Of a stretch of 64,000 nt of DNA, positions 7,782 through 16,102 are shown piece after piece. Below the pieces are notes generated by a model. The model did not search any database, had not been told where the DNA came from, and saw nothing but the letters and a program-made list of their open reading frames with translations. Source of the stretch: Solobacterium sp. (lineage in GTDB: Bacteria > Bacillota_I > Bacilli_A > Erysipelotrichales > Erysipelotrichaceae); assembly GCA_017512555.1 (NCBI GenBank), contig JAFWFE010000035.1, positions 1 to 64,000 of the forward strand, in the 5' to 3' direction. Made by a program: the position numbers and the translations under genes. Each line of letters begins with the position of its first letter. The first letter of the stretch is position 1.

Positions 7782-9500
7782 ATGAGTAGAGTCTTAGAAA
7801 TACTGGCAGATATCAGAGTGATCATCGGCATAGCCGTACTGGTCGTTTTATTGATTATATGGTTTATTGTACAACGGATCAGGAGTAATGCCTACCGCCG
7901 CAGACTGGAAGAACTGGAAGTCAGGTACAACACGATCAAGAGTGTACCGCTGTCTTTTAAGTTGAATAAGGCTGTCGCTATCTCCCGTGTAGATCCGGAG
8001 ACGATGAACCGGGTTGCCAATTCCAAGGAAGACTTTGACAAGGCAGATGCCAACCTCAAACAGATCCAGCAGGCCCTGGCAGATACCGAAGATGAGATCC
8101 TTGTCGGTAAATTAGGCAGGGCAAAAGCGGATCTTGCGGACCTCGAAGCCAGTCTGGATCTGGGTGAAAAACAGGTCGCGGAACTGGATAAGTTCCTCGA
8201 TGAGATCCTGGAGAAAGAGACCCAGCAGCGTCAGGAAGTGAATGAACTGAAGAACCGCTTCCGTGAATTAAAGAATAATATTCAGGAAAACAGCAGCCAG
8301 TTGTCTTATGCGCTGCCTGTATTTGAACAGAGTATCTCCGATACGGAAAAGATGTTCTCTTCGTTTGAAGAGTGGATGTATGCGTCGGATTTCGGAAAAG
8401 CCAGTGAAGAACTCCGCAGCATAAGTGAGAATATGGACAACCTGGAAAACCTCTATCATTCTCTGCCGGAACTTCTGCAGGATGCCAGAGGTGTGATCCC
8501 CCGTATGATCGAAGTCCTTCATTCGGATTACCGTACGAATAAGGAACGCGGTGTATTCCTGGATCATCTGGATGTAGAAAAGAATCTGGGTATGATCACA
8601 GCCAGCCTGAAGACTGATCTGACGAAGTTACGTGCCGGTGAGATCGAGGGTATCCGTGAGAACCTGGATGATTATAAAGATCGTCTGACACAGCTTAATA
8701 CCGCGGTCAAGAAGGAAGCGGATGCGTTTGATGAACTGAAAGAACTGAATTCGGATACTTCCGGCTTGCTGAAGACAGCGTACCAGTTGTTGAATTACGT
8801 CAAGGAACAGTATGCCAAGATGCGTGTGCGTTTCGGTCTGGAAGGTCTGGATGAAGCAATCAGCGAAGAGGAAAAGCGTCTGGCAGACTTTGTCAGTGCC
8901 GGTGAAGAAGTAGATGATCAGACCGTTCTTGCGAGTGAGAAGGTATTGAAGATCCAGTCCCGTGTACAGCTGCTCAATGAGGCCAACGACAATCTCCGCG
9001 CGATGAAGGAAAGAATTGACAGTGCTTCCGGTGATGAAGACAGAGCGAAGAAACAGCTTGTCAAGCTGCAGGTGATCATGAACCAGATGCAGGTATCCAT
9101 CCGTAAGTACAAACTGCCGACGATCTCCACTAAGTATGAAGAAGATATGACCAGAGCAAATGAATATATCCGCCGTCTGGAGAACCTGATTGATGAGAAT
9201 CCGCTGAATGTCAACCTGTTGAATTCTACCCTGACCGAAGCCATCGACTTTATCTACAAGTTATACAATAACGTGAATAACGTTGTCGGTGCAGTAGTTA
9301 TGGTGGAGAATACCATCGTATTCGGCAACCGTTATCGTTCCACATACTCGGATATTGATTCTGAACTGACCAAGTCGGAATTGTTCTTCCGTAACGGTGA
9401 TTATACACAGGCGCTGACGATCGCAATTGCGACGATTGAAAAGATCTTCCCCGGAAACTATGAAAAAATGGTAAGGGATAATGCCAAGGGAAGTGAATAG
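7782..9500 (+). CDS. ezrA: septation ring formation regulator EzrA
   Basis: 572 residues from the ATG at 7782, which follows a GAGGT site; an in-frame GTG at 7746 is possible but has no ribosome site. One membrane helix at about residues 10-28 is followed by a long cytoplasmic, almost entirely helical coiled-coil region rich in Glu, Asp, Lys and Leu. Length and layout match EzrA, which binds FtsZ at the membrane, prevents extra polar Z rings and links division to wall synthesis. The order ezrA, cysteine desulfurase, thiI is conserved with Bacillus. It overlaps the next gene by 20 bases. Confidence 0.88.
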   Translation: MSRVLEILADIRVIIGIAVLVVLLIIWFIVQRIRSNAYRRRLEELEVRYNTIKSVPLSFKLNKAVAISRVDPETMNRVANSKEDFDKADANLKQIQQALADTEDEILVGKLGRAKADLADLEASLDLGEKQVAELDKFLDEILEKETQQRQEVNELKNRFRELKNNIQENSSQLSYALPVFEQSISDTEKMFSSFEEWMYASDFGKASEELRSISENMDNLENLYHSLPELLQDARGVIPRMIEVLHSDYRTNKERGVFLDHLDVEKNLGMITASLKTDLTKLRAGEIEGIRENLDDYKDRLTQLNTAVKKEADAFDELKELNSDTSGLLKTAYQLLNYVKEQYAKMRVRFGLEGLDEAISEEEKRLADFVSAGEEVDDQTVLASEKVLKIQSRVQLLNEANDNLRAMKERIDSASGDEDRAKKQLVKLQVIMNQMQVSIRKYKLPTISTKYEEDMTRANEYIRRLENLIDENPLNVNLLNSTLTEAIDFIYKLYNNVNNVVGAVVMVENTIVFGNRYRSTYSDIDSELTKSELFFRNGDYTQALTIAIATIEKIFPGNYEKMVRDNAKGSE

Positions 9501-10620
9501 GATCTATCTGGATACTGCCAGTACTACGGCTGTGCATCCGGAAGTACTGGAAACTTATAAGGAACTTCTTACCAGGTATTATGTGAATAGTGAATCGTTG
9601 TATTCCGAAGGTGCCGAAGTTCATCGCATGCTGGAAAAGGCCCGGGCTGCTGCAGCCGGGCTTTTAGGCGTACAGGCAGAAGAACTGATCTTTACCGCAG
9701 GATCCAGTGAATCCAATTCTTCGGCAGTGAAGGGTGTATGTTTTGCCCAGCCGGGGAAGAAACATATCATCACCACCCAGATCGAACATTCCAGTATTAT
9801 GAATTCCTGTAGGCAGATGGAAAGGGTATTCGGTTATGAAGTTACCTGGCTGCCTGTAAATGAATACGGGGTAGTATCGGCGGAGGATGTGCGGAAGAAT
9901 CTGCGTGAGGATACAGCACTGGTGTCGGTCATGCATGTCAATAACGAAACCGGCGCCATTAATCCGGTAGATGAGATTAAGGAAATCGTCAAGAAACGCT
10001 CTCATGCGTACTTCCACGTGGATATGACGCAGTCTGCGGGAAAGATCCCCGTAGATCTCAGAGATATCGATCTGGCTTCGATTTCTGCCCATAAACTGGA
10101 AGGACTGAAGGGAAGCGGTATCCTGATCAAGAAGAAACATGTGCCCTTTGAGCCGCTGATCAACGGTGGTGAACAAGAATTCAATCTGCGCGGAGGAACC
10201 TCCAATGCCTGCGTCAATATCGTCTTTGCGAAGACTCTGCGTCTGGCCCTGGAAAACCAGAAGAAATACCATGAACATATCCGTCAGTTATCGGATTATC
10301 TGAAACAGGAACTGAAGAGTATTGACGGTATAGAAATGAATACACCAGAGAATGCCATGGACGGGATCATCAACTTCTCGTATGAAGGCATACCCAGTGA
10401 AGTGATGCAGAACGCTCTGAATACCCGCGGATTCATGGTATCTGCGCGCAGCACCTGTGAGAGTCATTCGAATAATCCGAGTTATGTCCTGAAAGCGATG
10501 GGATTCTCGGATCTAAGGGCTTCCAGCTGTATACGTGTAAGTCTGTCCAGAAGAAATACACAGGAAGAATTAAAATCGTTTATCTTGAATCTGAAGGAGA
10601 TCATACAAAACTATGGTTAA
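9481..10620 (+). CDS. cysteine desulfurase (NifS/IscS-like) paired with ThiI
   Basis: 379 residues, a PLP enzyme of aminotransferase class V. Lys205 in Ser-Ala-His-Lys should bind PLP, and Cys326 in Ser-Thr-Cys-Glu should carry the persulfide. It removes sulfur from cysteine and hands it to ThiI for 4-thiouridine in tRNA, as NifZ does in B. subtilis; the thiI gene overlaps by 8 bases, which supports this. The start may be the ATG at 9481 (overlapping ezrA by 20 bases) or the GTG at 9493; the AAGGGA motifs nearby do not settle it. Confidence 0.88.
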   Translation: MPREVNRIYLDTASTTAVHPEVLETYKELLTRYYVNSESLYSEGAEVHRMLEKARAAAAGLLGVQAEELIFTAGSSESNSSAVKGVCFAQPGKKHIITTQIEHSSIMNSCRQMERVFGYEVTWLPVNEYGVVSAEDVRKNLREDTALVSVMHVNNETGAINPVDEIKEIVKKRSHAYFHVDMTQSAGKIPVDLRDIDLASISAHKLEGLKGSGILIKKKHVPFEPLINGGEQEFNLRGGTSNACVNIVFAKTLRLALENQKKYHEHIRQLSDYLKQELKSIDGIEMNTPENAMDGIINFSYEGIPSEVMQNALNTRGFMVSARSTCESHSNNPSYVLKAMGFSDLRASSCIRVSLSRRNTQEELKSFILNLKEIIQNYG

Positions 10621-11803
10621 TTATGATACCGTATTGATCCGTTACGGGGAACTGACAACCAAGGGAAAAAACCGCAAGGATTTTATCCGCCAGCTGGACA
10701 GGAATATCCGCAGGACCTTGAAAGACTATCCGGATCTGAAATATGAACGTACCTATGACCGGATGTATATCCGTCTCAACGGAGAGGATCAGCAGGAGAT
10801 CCGGAATAGACTGGAAAGAGTATTCGGCATCAGTTCTTTCTCCTTTACCGAGAAGGTTCCTTCCGATATCGAAGAGATAGCCGGAACATGTCTGCGGATC
10901 GCCCAGGAGAATCCGGAAAAACATACGTTTAAGATCATTGCCCGCCGTCATGACAAGAATTTCCCGATGAACAGTGACGCAATCAACCGCCGCTGTGCTT
11001 CAGATATTCTGAAGAATACCGGATACAAGGTGGATGTACATCAGCCGGAATTAGCGATCCAGATCGAAGTACATAAAGATTACACGTATATCACTTCGGA
11101 GAAGATTCCCGGTGCCGGAGGATATCCGACAGGAATCAACGGGAAGGTATTATTACTGTTATCCGGAGGGATTGATTCTCCTGTAGCCGCATATGAACTC
11201 ATGAAACGCGGACTTACCGTGGAAGCGATCCACTTTGCGGCCCCTCCGTATACTTCCGACAATGCCCGTCAGAAAGTCATCGATCTTGCGAGTATGATCA
11301 GTGAATATCAGGGTAGTATGAATGTCCATGTGATCAACTTTACCAATCTTCAGCTGAAGATCTATGAGAAAGCAGGGGATGCGTACGCCATCACCCTGAT
11401 GCGCAGGATGATGTTCCGGATCGCGGAAAGAGTGGCTGTCATGCAGAACTGTCTGGCCATCGCCACGGGGGAAAGTATCGGTCAGGTAGCGTCCCAGACC
11501 CTGGAAAGTATCGCCTGTATCAACTCAGTGATATCGATCCCGGTGATCCGTCCTCTGATCTGTCAGGATAAGAACGAGATCATCAGTATTGCCCGTAAGA
11601 TCGGTACTTATGTGACATCCATTCTTCCATACGAGGATTGCTGTACGATCTTTGATCCGAAGAACCCCGTAACCAAGCCGACGATAAAAAAAGCACAGGA
11701 CTATGAATCCCGCTTTGAATATGAGAAGATGATTGAAGAGTGCATAGAAGAAAAAGAAGTCGTTTCTGCCAGCCCTGAACTGCTGAAGGAAGACTATCTA
11801 TAG
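10613..11803 (+). CDS. thiI: tRNA 4-thiouridine synthase ThiI
   Basis: 396 residues. An N-terminal ferredoxin-like domain, a THUMP RNA-binding domain (about 60-165) and a PP-loop ATPase with Ser-Gly-Gly-Ile-Asp-Ser-Pro at 184-190. It adenylates U8 of tRNA and inserts sulfur. The C-terminal rhodanese domain of the E. coli protein is absent, the usual short form in Bacillota, where the partner cysteine desulfurase donates sulfur directly. It overlaps the desulfurase gene by 8 bases and is followed 8 bases later by a small orphan. Confidence 0.94.
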   Translation: MVNYDTVLIRYGELTTKGKNRKDFIRQLDRNIRRTLKDYPDLKYERTYDRMYIRLNGEDQQEIRNRLERVFGISSFSFTEKVPSDIEEIAGTCLRIAQENPEKHTFKIIARRHDKNFPMNSDAINRRCASDILKNTGYKVDVHQPELAIQIEVHKDYTYITSEKIPGAGGYPTGINGKVLLLLSGGIDSPVAAYELMKRGLTVEAIHFAAPPYTSDNARQKVIDLASMISEYQGSMNVHVINFTNLQLKIYEKAGDAYAITLMRRMMFRIAERVAVMQNCLAIATGESIGQVASQTLESIACINSVISIPVIRPLICQDKNEIISIARKIGTYVTSILPYEDCCTIFDPKNPVTKPTIKKAQDYESRFEYEKMIEECIEEKEVVSASPELLKEDYL

Positions 11804-11811
11804 GAGGAACA

Positions 11812-12060
11812 ATGGGTTTATTCAGAAAACATGATCCGAAGATTGCCGCCCAGTTTGCGGAGATCATCGAACAAGGTACCAACCAGAGTGAGAGTGAATT
11901 TCTTGACAGTCTGAATGTGATTACCAGAATCGTGGAAACCGATGATTCTTATTCCACGAATCAGAAACTGGCAATCTATGAACTGTTGTCACAGATCAGT
12001 AACTGTCAGCCGGAACAGAGACAAAAGTACGCACGCCGGCTGATGCGTAAGCTGAAATAA
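11812..12060 (+). CDS. small uncharacterised helical protein
   Basis: 82 residues, starting Met-Gly-Leu-Phe-Arg-Lys. The ATG has an AGGAGG site with good spacing, directly behind thiI. The sequence is hydrophilic and predicted helical, with a basic C-terminus ending Arg-Leu-Met-Arg-Lys-Leu-Lys. No signal peptide, membrane segment or known motif is seen. It ends one base before the convergent metallophosphoesterase gene. I do not recognise the family. Confidence 0.65.
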   Translation: MGLFRKHDPKIAAQFAEIIEQGTNQSESEFLDSLNVITRIVETDDSYSTNQKLAIYELLSQISNCQPEQRQKYARRLMRKLK

Positions 12061-12927
12061 TCAATTCGGCGCGATATTCTTATGTTCTAAACGATAGAGT
12101 ACGATTTCGGCATTTGCCAGGAATCGTACATCTTTTATTGTGGTGCCTACACCATTGGTCACATCTACGGTATATAAGCCGTTGATCGTATGTTTGCCGC
12201 GCAGATACTTCTCTGCCATCTCCGGTTCCAGAAGAGAGCCGAAGAACCAGTAGACCTGGCCGCCGTGACTGTGCCCGGCAAGGAAATACTTGGTCAGATC
12301 AGAAGGCACATAATCCGCAGTATCCGGGGTATGACAGATTGTGATGGTATAACTGGTGCGTGAGACATTCGCGTAGGCCGCGTTGATATCCGCATAGCCG
12401 GTAAGACTATTATCCAAGCCAACCAGAACCACCGTATCCGTACCGGTATTATGGAGATTGAGGCTCTGGTTTTTTAATACTTCAAAGTCAGCGTCATATA
12501 GCACTGTCCGTACATTTGCCAGACGTTCTTCACTGCGTTCGTCGATATCTCCGAGGACCGCGAATTTGCCCAGGGGAGCTTCAATCTGTTTCAGCATACC
12601 TGACAGCGTACTCATTGAGCGCGGATTGACCGGGCGGGCATTCTGGTCAAACAGGTCACCGCCGAAGATCACCACATCCGGTGATAATTCATTCATAGTA
12701 CGTACTAATTTAGCCAGTCTTTGTTCATCCATGAAGTTGTTATAATCCAGGTCGGAAAAGTACAGGATCTTGACTCCGTCTAACTGTTCCGGAATATAGA
12801 TGGAAGATAATGTCTCATGACGGATCGTAAAGCGGGATGGGGCAGAATAAAAGGCGTCATAAGCCAAAGCTGACGCAAGCAGGAGGGTAAGAGAGAAAAC
12901 CAAAAGTATTTTATGCCAGATCTTCAT
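12061..12927 (-). CDS. membrane-anchored metallophosphoesterase-like protein with altered active site
   Basis: 288 residues. An N-terminal hydrophobic segment (about 5-22) should anchor it with the domain outside. It has the YkuE/YaeI-type calcineurin-like fold: Ser-Asp-Leu-Asp at 58-61 where the family has Ser-Asp-Leu-His, Gly-Gly-Asp-Leu-Phe-Asp at 89-94, Gly-Asp-Ile-Asp at 126-129 where the family has Gly-Asn-His-Asp, then Cys-His-Thr-Pro-Asp and Gly-His-Ser-His-Gly-Gly-Gln. Two metal or catalytic positions have therefore changed (His61 to Asp, the Asn-His pair to Asp-Ile) while the rest is intact. It may be a phosphodiesterase with different metal chemistry or a weakened enzyme. An extended -10 (TGC-TATGAT) lies upstream. 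Confidence 0.75.
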   Translation of the reverse strand: MKIWHKILLVFSLTLLLASALAYDAFYSAPSRFTIRHETLSSIYIPEQLDGVKILYFSDLDYNNFMDEQRLAKLVRTMNELSPDVVIFGGDLFDQNARPVNPRSMSTLSGMLKQIEAPLGKFAVLGDIDERSEERLANVRTVLYDADFEVLKNQSLNLHNTGTDTVVLVGLDNSLTGYADINAAYANVSRTSYTITICHTPDTADYVPSDLTKYFLAGHSHGGQVYWFFGSLLEPEMAEKYLRGKHTINGLYTVDVTNGVGTTIKDVRFLANAEIVLYRLEHKNIAPN

Positions 12928-12972
12928 GTACTATTCCCGCTTAATCATAGCACAATCAAAATGTTCTTGTTA

Positions 12973-12981
12973 TGGTATAAT
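12973..12981 (+). promoter_or_regulatory. extended -10 promoter, near-leaderless, of the HAD-like gene
   Basis: TG at 12973-12974, a G, then TATAAT (12976-12981). The ATG at 12991 is 9 bases after the -10, giving a leader of about 2-3 bases; another ATG follows at 12997. No Shine-Dalgarno and no clear -35 are seen. Confidence 0.6.
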
Positions 12982-12990
12982 ACCAACAAG

Positions 12991-13764
12991 ATGAATATGT
13001 TAAAGAACTGTGTATTACTGACCATGTCTGCGCTGACAACAGAAGATACTCTGCGGGAAGGTGCTCCGGAGATTATCCGGTATATGCTGGAGAACGATTG
13101 CCGGTTTTTTATCCTGACCGAGAATTCCAGCCGTTCGGCAGAAGAAATCGCCCATCATCTGCGAAATCAGGGGTTACAGGGAATCACCTCCGATCATATC
13201 TATACTTCCACCATGGCTGCGGCAGAACGGATCATGCTGAAGGACAGCAAACATAACCGGGCGAACTATATCGGCGGCAGCGGGATACGGGAAGTATTGT
13301 ACAATCTGAATTTCAAGATTGATGAAGACGCAGACTGGGTATTTGTCGGTTCTGACCGGAATTCTACATATTCGGATTATTCCGGGATCCTGAAGTCGAT
13401 CCTCGGCGGTGCCAGGATCATTGCGACAGATCTCACACGCCTGGAATATACGCGCAACGGGGTATATCCCGGTCCCGGCGCAATCGTGAAGATGCTCGAA
13501 CATGCGTCCGGTACGAAAGCAGTTATGATGTGCTTCCCGTCACCATTGTTTATTACACAGGCGATGTGGAAACTAAACGCTCTGGCAGAGGATACGATCT
13601 TTATCTCTGATCAGCTGGAAAGAGAGATACTCTGCGCGCAGAAATGTCATGTGACAACGGCATATATTGCCGGAGATAACGACGAGGCAGGAGACCTGTT
13701 TGACCAGGAGATCCATCCGGATCTGGTTATACAGGATCTGCGTGCTTTTACAGACAGAAGGTGA
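12991..13764 (+). CDS. HAD superfamily (NagD/AraL-like) protein lacking catalytic aspartates
   Basis: 257 residues from the ATG at 12991; the frame is open back to 12913, but the promoter lies inside that stretch. The fold follows NagD-type HAD phosphatases: a Gly-Ala-Pro-Glu-Ile-Ile helix, Leu-Thr-Glu-Asn-Ser-Ser-Arg (motif II, normally Thr-Asn-Asn-Ser), and a C2-type cap. However, motif I, normally Asp-x-Asp-Gly-Thr, reads Thr11-Met-Ser13-Ala-Leu, so both the nucleophile and the acid/base Asp are gone. The motif III Gly-Lys-Pro is replaced by Gly-Pro-Gly, while the motif IV Gly-Asp remains. Probably a pseudo-phosphatase that binds a ligand or partner. Confidence 0.75.
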   Translation: MNMLKNCVLLTMSALTTEDTLREGAPEIIRYMLENDCRFFILTENSSRSAEEIAHHLRNQGLQGITSDHIYTSTMAAAERIMLKDSKHNRANYIGGSGIREVLYNLNFKIDEDADWVFVGSDRNSTYSDYSGILKSILGGARIIATDLTRLEYTRNGVYPGPGAIVKMLEHASGTKAVMMCFPSPLFITQAMWKLNALAEDTIFISDQLEREILCAQKCHVTTAYIAGDNDEAGDLFDQEIHPDLVIQDLRAFTDRR

Positions 13765-13772
13765 GGTGTACC

Positions 13773-14108
13773 GTGGTCAAGATAAATGTTGAAGAAATGA
13801 GTGAACGTGCACTGCTGGAAGAATTGGTGGAACAGAACCGGAAAGAAGAGACGTTCCGCATGATCCGGTTTGGATTTAACGCAGTGATTCTTGTCGTGAT
13901 TTTAGCGTTATGTATTATCTATGTTCCCAAGATCATCAATGAACTCCAGACAATCAATAAGATGTTTGTAATCGTCAATGACGAGATGGAACAGATCCGT
14001 TCGGTAGTAGAGAGTGTGGATCTAAGTAAGATCGATGATCTTGCGGGTCTTTTGGAGAAACTGCAGGAATTGGCGGAAATGTTCCCGTTCAGCGGGTTAT
14101 TTCATTAA
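13773..14108 (+). CDS. small single-pass membrane protein
   Basis: 111 residues from the GTG at 13773, which follows an AGGTGAGGTG ribosome site; an in-frame GTG at 13761 would overlap the upstream gene and lacks a site. It has an acidic N-terminal helix (about 1-30), one membrane helix (about 36-55) and a C-terminal helix with Asn-, Glu- and Asp-rich heptads. This is the layout of small division- or stress-associated membrane proteins, but I recognise no family. It lies 8 bases after the HAD-like gene and 2 bases before rsmE, so it belongs to this operon. Confidence 0.6.
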   Translation: MVKINVEEMSERALLEELVEQNRKEETFRMIRFGFNAVILVVILALCIIYVPKIINELQTINKMFVIVNDEMEQIRSVVESVDLSKIDDLAGLLEKLQELAEMFPFSGLFH

Positions 14109-14110
14109 GT

Positions 14111-14830
14111 ATGGTACAGTTTTTTTCGGACATGCCTCTCTCTGTCGGGGGAGTATATCAGTTTACGGATGAACAAAGTCATCACGCCAAAGTACTGCGT
14201 CTGCGGCAGGAGACAGTGCGCCTTGTCCATGACGGAAAGGCTTTTACTGCGCAGATCACGGAGACAGGCAGGCAGTATCAGGCGGTGGTGACAGAAGAAG
14301 ATCCTGCAGTCAATGAACTGCCGGTACAGGTTACCCTGGCAGCCGCAATGATCAGGAAAGAAAAATTTGAACTGGTCCTGCAGAAAGCCGCGGAACTTGG
14401 TGTAACCAGGATCATCCCCCTGATTACTTCACGGACAGTGAACCGGCCGGAAGAAGATAAACTGAAAAAGATCTATGTACGCTGGCAGAGTATCCTGGAG
14501 GAGGCATCTGCGCAGTGCGAAAGAAATCGTATCCCGGTTCTGGAGAAGATGATTTCCGCGGACAAACTGCCGGCATACAGGCAGACACAGAATCTCTTCG
14601 GGTATGAGCGCGGGTATGAGAAGAGTCCTCTGCTGGGGGATGTGCTGAAACAAGAGGATACCCTGATCGTGATTGGCCCGGAGGGTGGATTTACAGACGA
14701 AGAGTGCGATATGTTTCTGGAGAACGGGTTTTCCATGGTCAGCTTTGGGAAACGTATTCTGCGCGCGGAAACAGCTTGTATGTATGCGTTAAGCGTGATC
14801 GGGGATTACATGGAAAGGACAAACCGATGA
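14111..14830 (+). CDS. rsmE: 16S rRNA m3U1498 methyltransferase
   Basis: 239 residues. A small N-terminal PUA-like domain (with His-His-Ala-Lys-Val-Leu-Arg) precedes a SPOUT knot methyltransferase domain with Ile-Gly-Pro-Glu-Gly-Gly-Phe and Leu-Gly/Phe-Gly-Lys-Arg-Ile-Leu-Arg-Ala-Glu-Thr-Ala, the classic RsmE signatures. It methylates N3 of U1498 in the decoding site, using S-adenosylmethionine. Its stop overlaps the mtaB start (ATGA). Confidence 0.93.
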   Translation: MVQFFSDMPLSVGGVYQFTDEQSHHAKVLRLRQETVRLVHDGKAFTAQITETGRQYQAVVTEEDPAVNELPVQVTLAAAMIRKEKFELVLQKAAELGVTRIIPLITSRTVNRPEEDKLKKIYVRWQSILEEASAQCERNRIPVLEKMISADKLPAYRQTQNLFGYERGYEKSPLLGDVLKQEDTLIVIGPEGGFTDEECDMFLENGFSMVSFGKRILRAETACMYALSVIGDYMERTNR

Positions 14831-16098
14831 AGTTCTCAATGACGATCCTTGGCTGTAAGGTAAATGCGTATGAGGCTGAAGCTGTAGCCTCTGCACTTGT
14901 ACAACAGGGATTTGAACGTGTTGCGGAAGGAGAACCTGCCGATATCTCGGTGGTTTTTACCTGTGCTGTAACCAATACCGCATCCCAGAAAAGCCGGCAG
15001 ATGATCCGCAGGGGAAAACGACTGAATCCTTCCTGTATCGTGGCAGCCGCAGGATGTTACACACAAATCAGCCGGGAGATGGATGAAGATGCGGAGATCA
15101 TCATTGGTACGGAATTCAAGCAGGAACTTCCTGCATATATCGAAGAATACCTGCGTACAGGAGAAAAGATCCGCAAGATCAGCGAACTGAAGAATACACC
15201 GTTTGAGGCAGCGTCAGCCGATCACTTTACGACCCAGACACGTGCTTATCTGAAGATCCAGGACGGGTGTAACCAGTTCTGTTCCTACTGTATTATTCCT
15301 TACGCAAGAGGCAGGGAACGCTCTCTGGATCCGGAATCTGTACTGAAAGAAGTCAGGACATTAACAGAGAATCATACCGAGATCGTACTTACCGGTATCC
15401 ATACCGGACGATACGGAAAAGAATATGGTGTTACAATGACGGAGATGATCCGCAGGATCCTGGAAGAAGAAACCAGACTTCAGAGACTGCGTATATCCTC
15501 CATTGAGATCACGGAAATCGATGATGATCTGATCCGCTTGATGAAACAAGATAACCGGATCGCCAGACACCTGCATATCCCTCTGCAGTCTGGATGTGAC
15601 CGCACACTGAAAGCCATGAACCGTCCGTACACAACCGCGGAATACCTCCAAAGAATCAGGGAGATCCGTGAAGCAATACCGGATATCTCCATCTCCGCGG
15701 ACCTGATCGTCGGCTTCCCCGGTGAAACGGAAGAAGATTACGCAGAGACAAAGGAGTTCCTCAGGACCTGTGAATTCTCCTTCCTGCATGTATTCCCGTT
15801 CTCTCTGCGCAGCGGGACAAGGGCGGAACAGATGAGCGGACATCTGGATGTATCCGTAAAGAAACAAAGAACAGCGGAATGTATACGGATATCGGAAGAA
15901 CTCTATGACCAATACAAGAAACGCTGGATCGGAAGAACAGCTTCCGTCATTACAGAAAGAAATACCGGTGGTTATGCGACAGGGCATACATCGGAGTATA
16001 TCCCTGTGAAAATCAAGGGTGAACAAGAACGCGGGATCCTGATGGATGTCAGGATTACCGGGATCATAGACCATGAGGTTTATGCGGAAAGGGTGTGA
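14827..16098 (+). CDS. mtaB: tRNA t6A37 methylthiotransferase MtaB
   Basis: 423 residues from the ATG at 14827; the frame stays open upstream inside rsmE but is a shadow. An N-terminal MTTase domain has Gly-Cys-Lys-Val-Asn, Phe-Thr-Cys-Ala-Val-Thr and Ala-Gly-Cys-Tyr-Thr, with three cysteines for the auxiliary cluster. The radical-SAM core has Cys148, Cys152 and Cys155, and a TRAM-like C-terminus follows. It converts t6A37 to ms2t6A37 in tRNAs reading ANN codons. The Lys-Val-Asn-Ala-Tyr-Glu form marks MtaB, not MiaB or RimO. The ATGA overlap with rsmE implies translational coupling. Confidence 0.92.
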   Translation: MKFSMTILGCKVNAYEAEAVASALVQQGFERVAEGEPADISVVFTCAVTNTASQKSRQMIRRGKRLNPSCIVAAAGCYTQISREMDEDAEIIIGTEFKQELPAYIEEYLRTGEKIRKISELKNTPFEAASADHFTTQTRAYLKIQDGCNQFCSYCIIPYARGRERSLDPESVLKEVRTLTENHTEIVLTGIHTGRYGKEYGVTMTEMIRRILEEETRLQRLRISSIEITEIDDDLIRLMKQDNRIARHLHIPLQSGCDRTLKAMNRPYTTAEYLQRIREIREAIPDISISADLIVGFPGETEEDYAETKEFLRTCEFSFLHVFPFSLRSGTRAEQMSGHLDVSVKKQRTAECIRISEELYDQYKKRWIGRTASVITERNTGGYATGHTSEYIPVKIKGEQERGILMDVRITGIIDHEVYAERV

Positions 16099-16102
16099 AA
16101 TC

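Noticed and set aside
12913-12990. N-terminal extension of the HAD-like protein
   Set aside because: The -10 promoter lies inside this stretch and it overlaps the start of the opposite gene; it does not restore the lost motif I.
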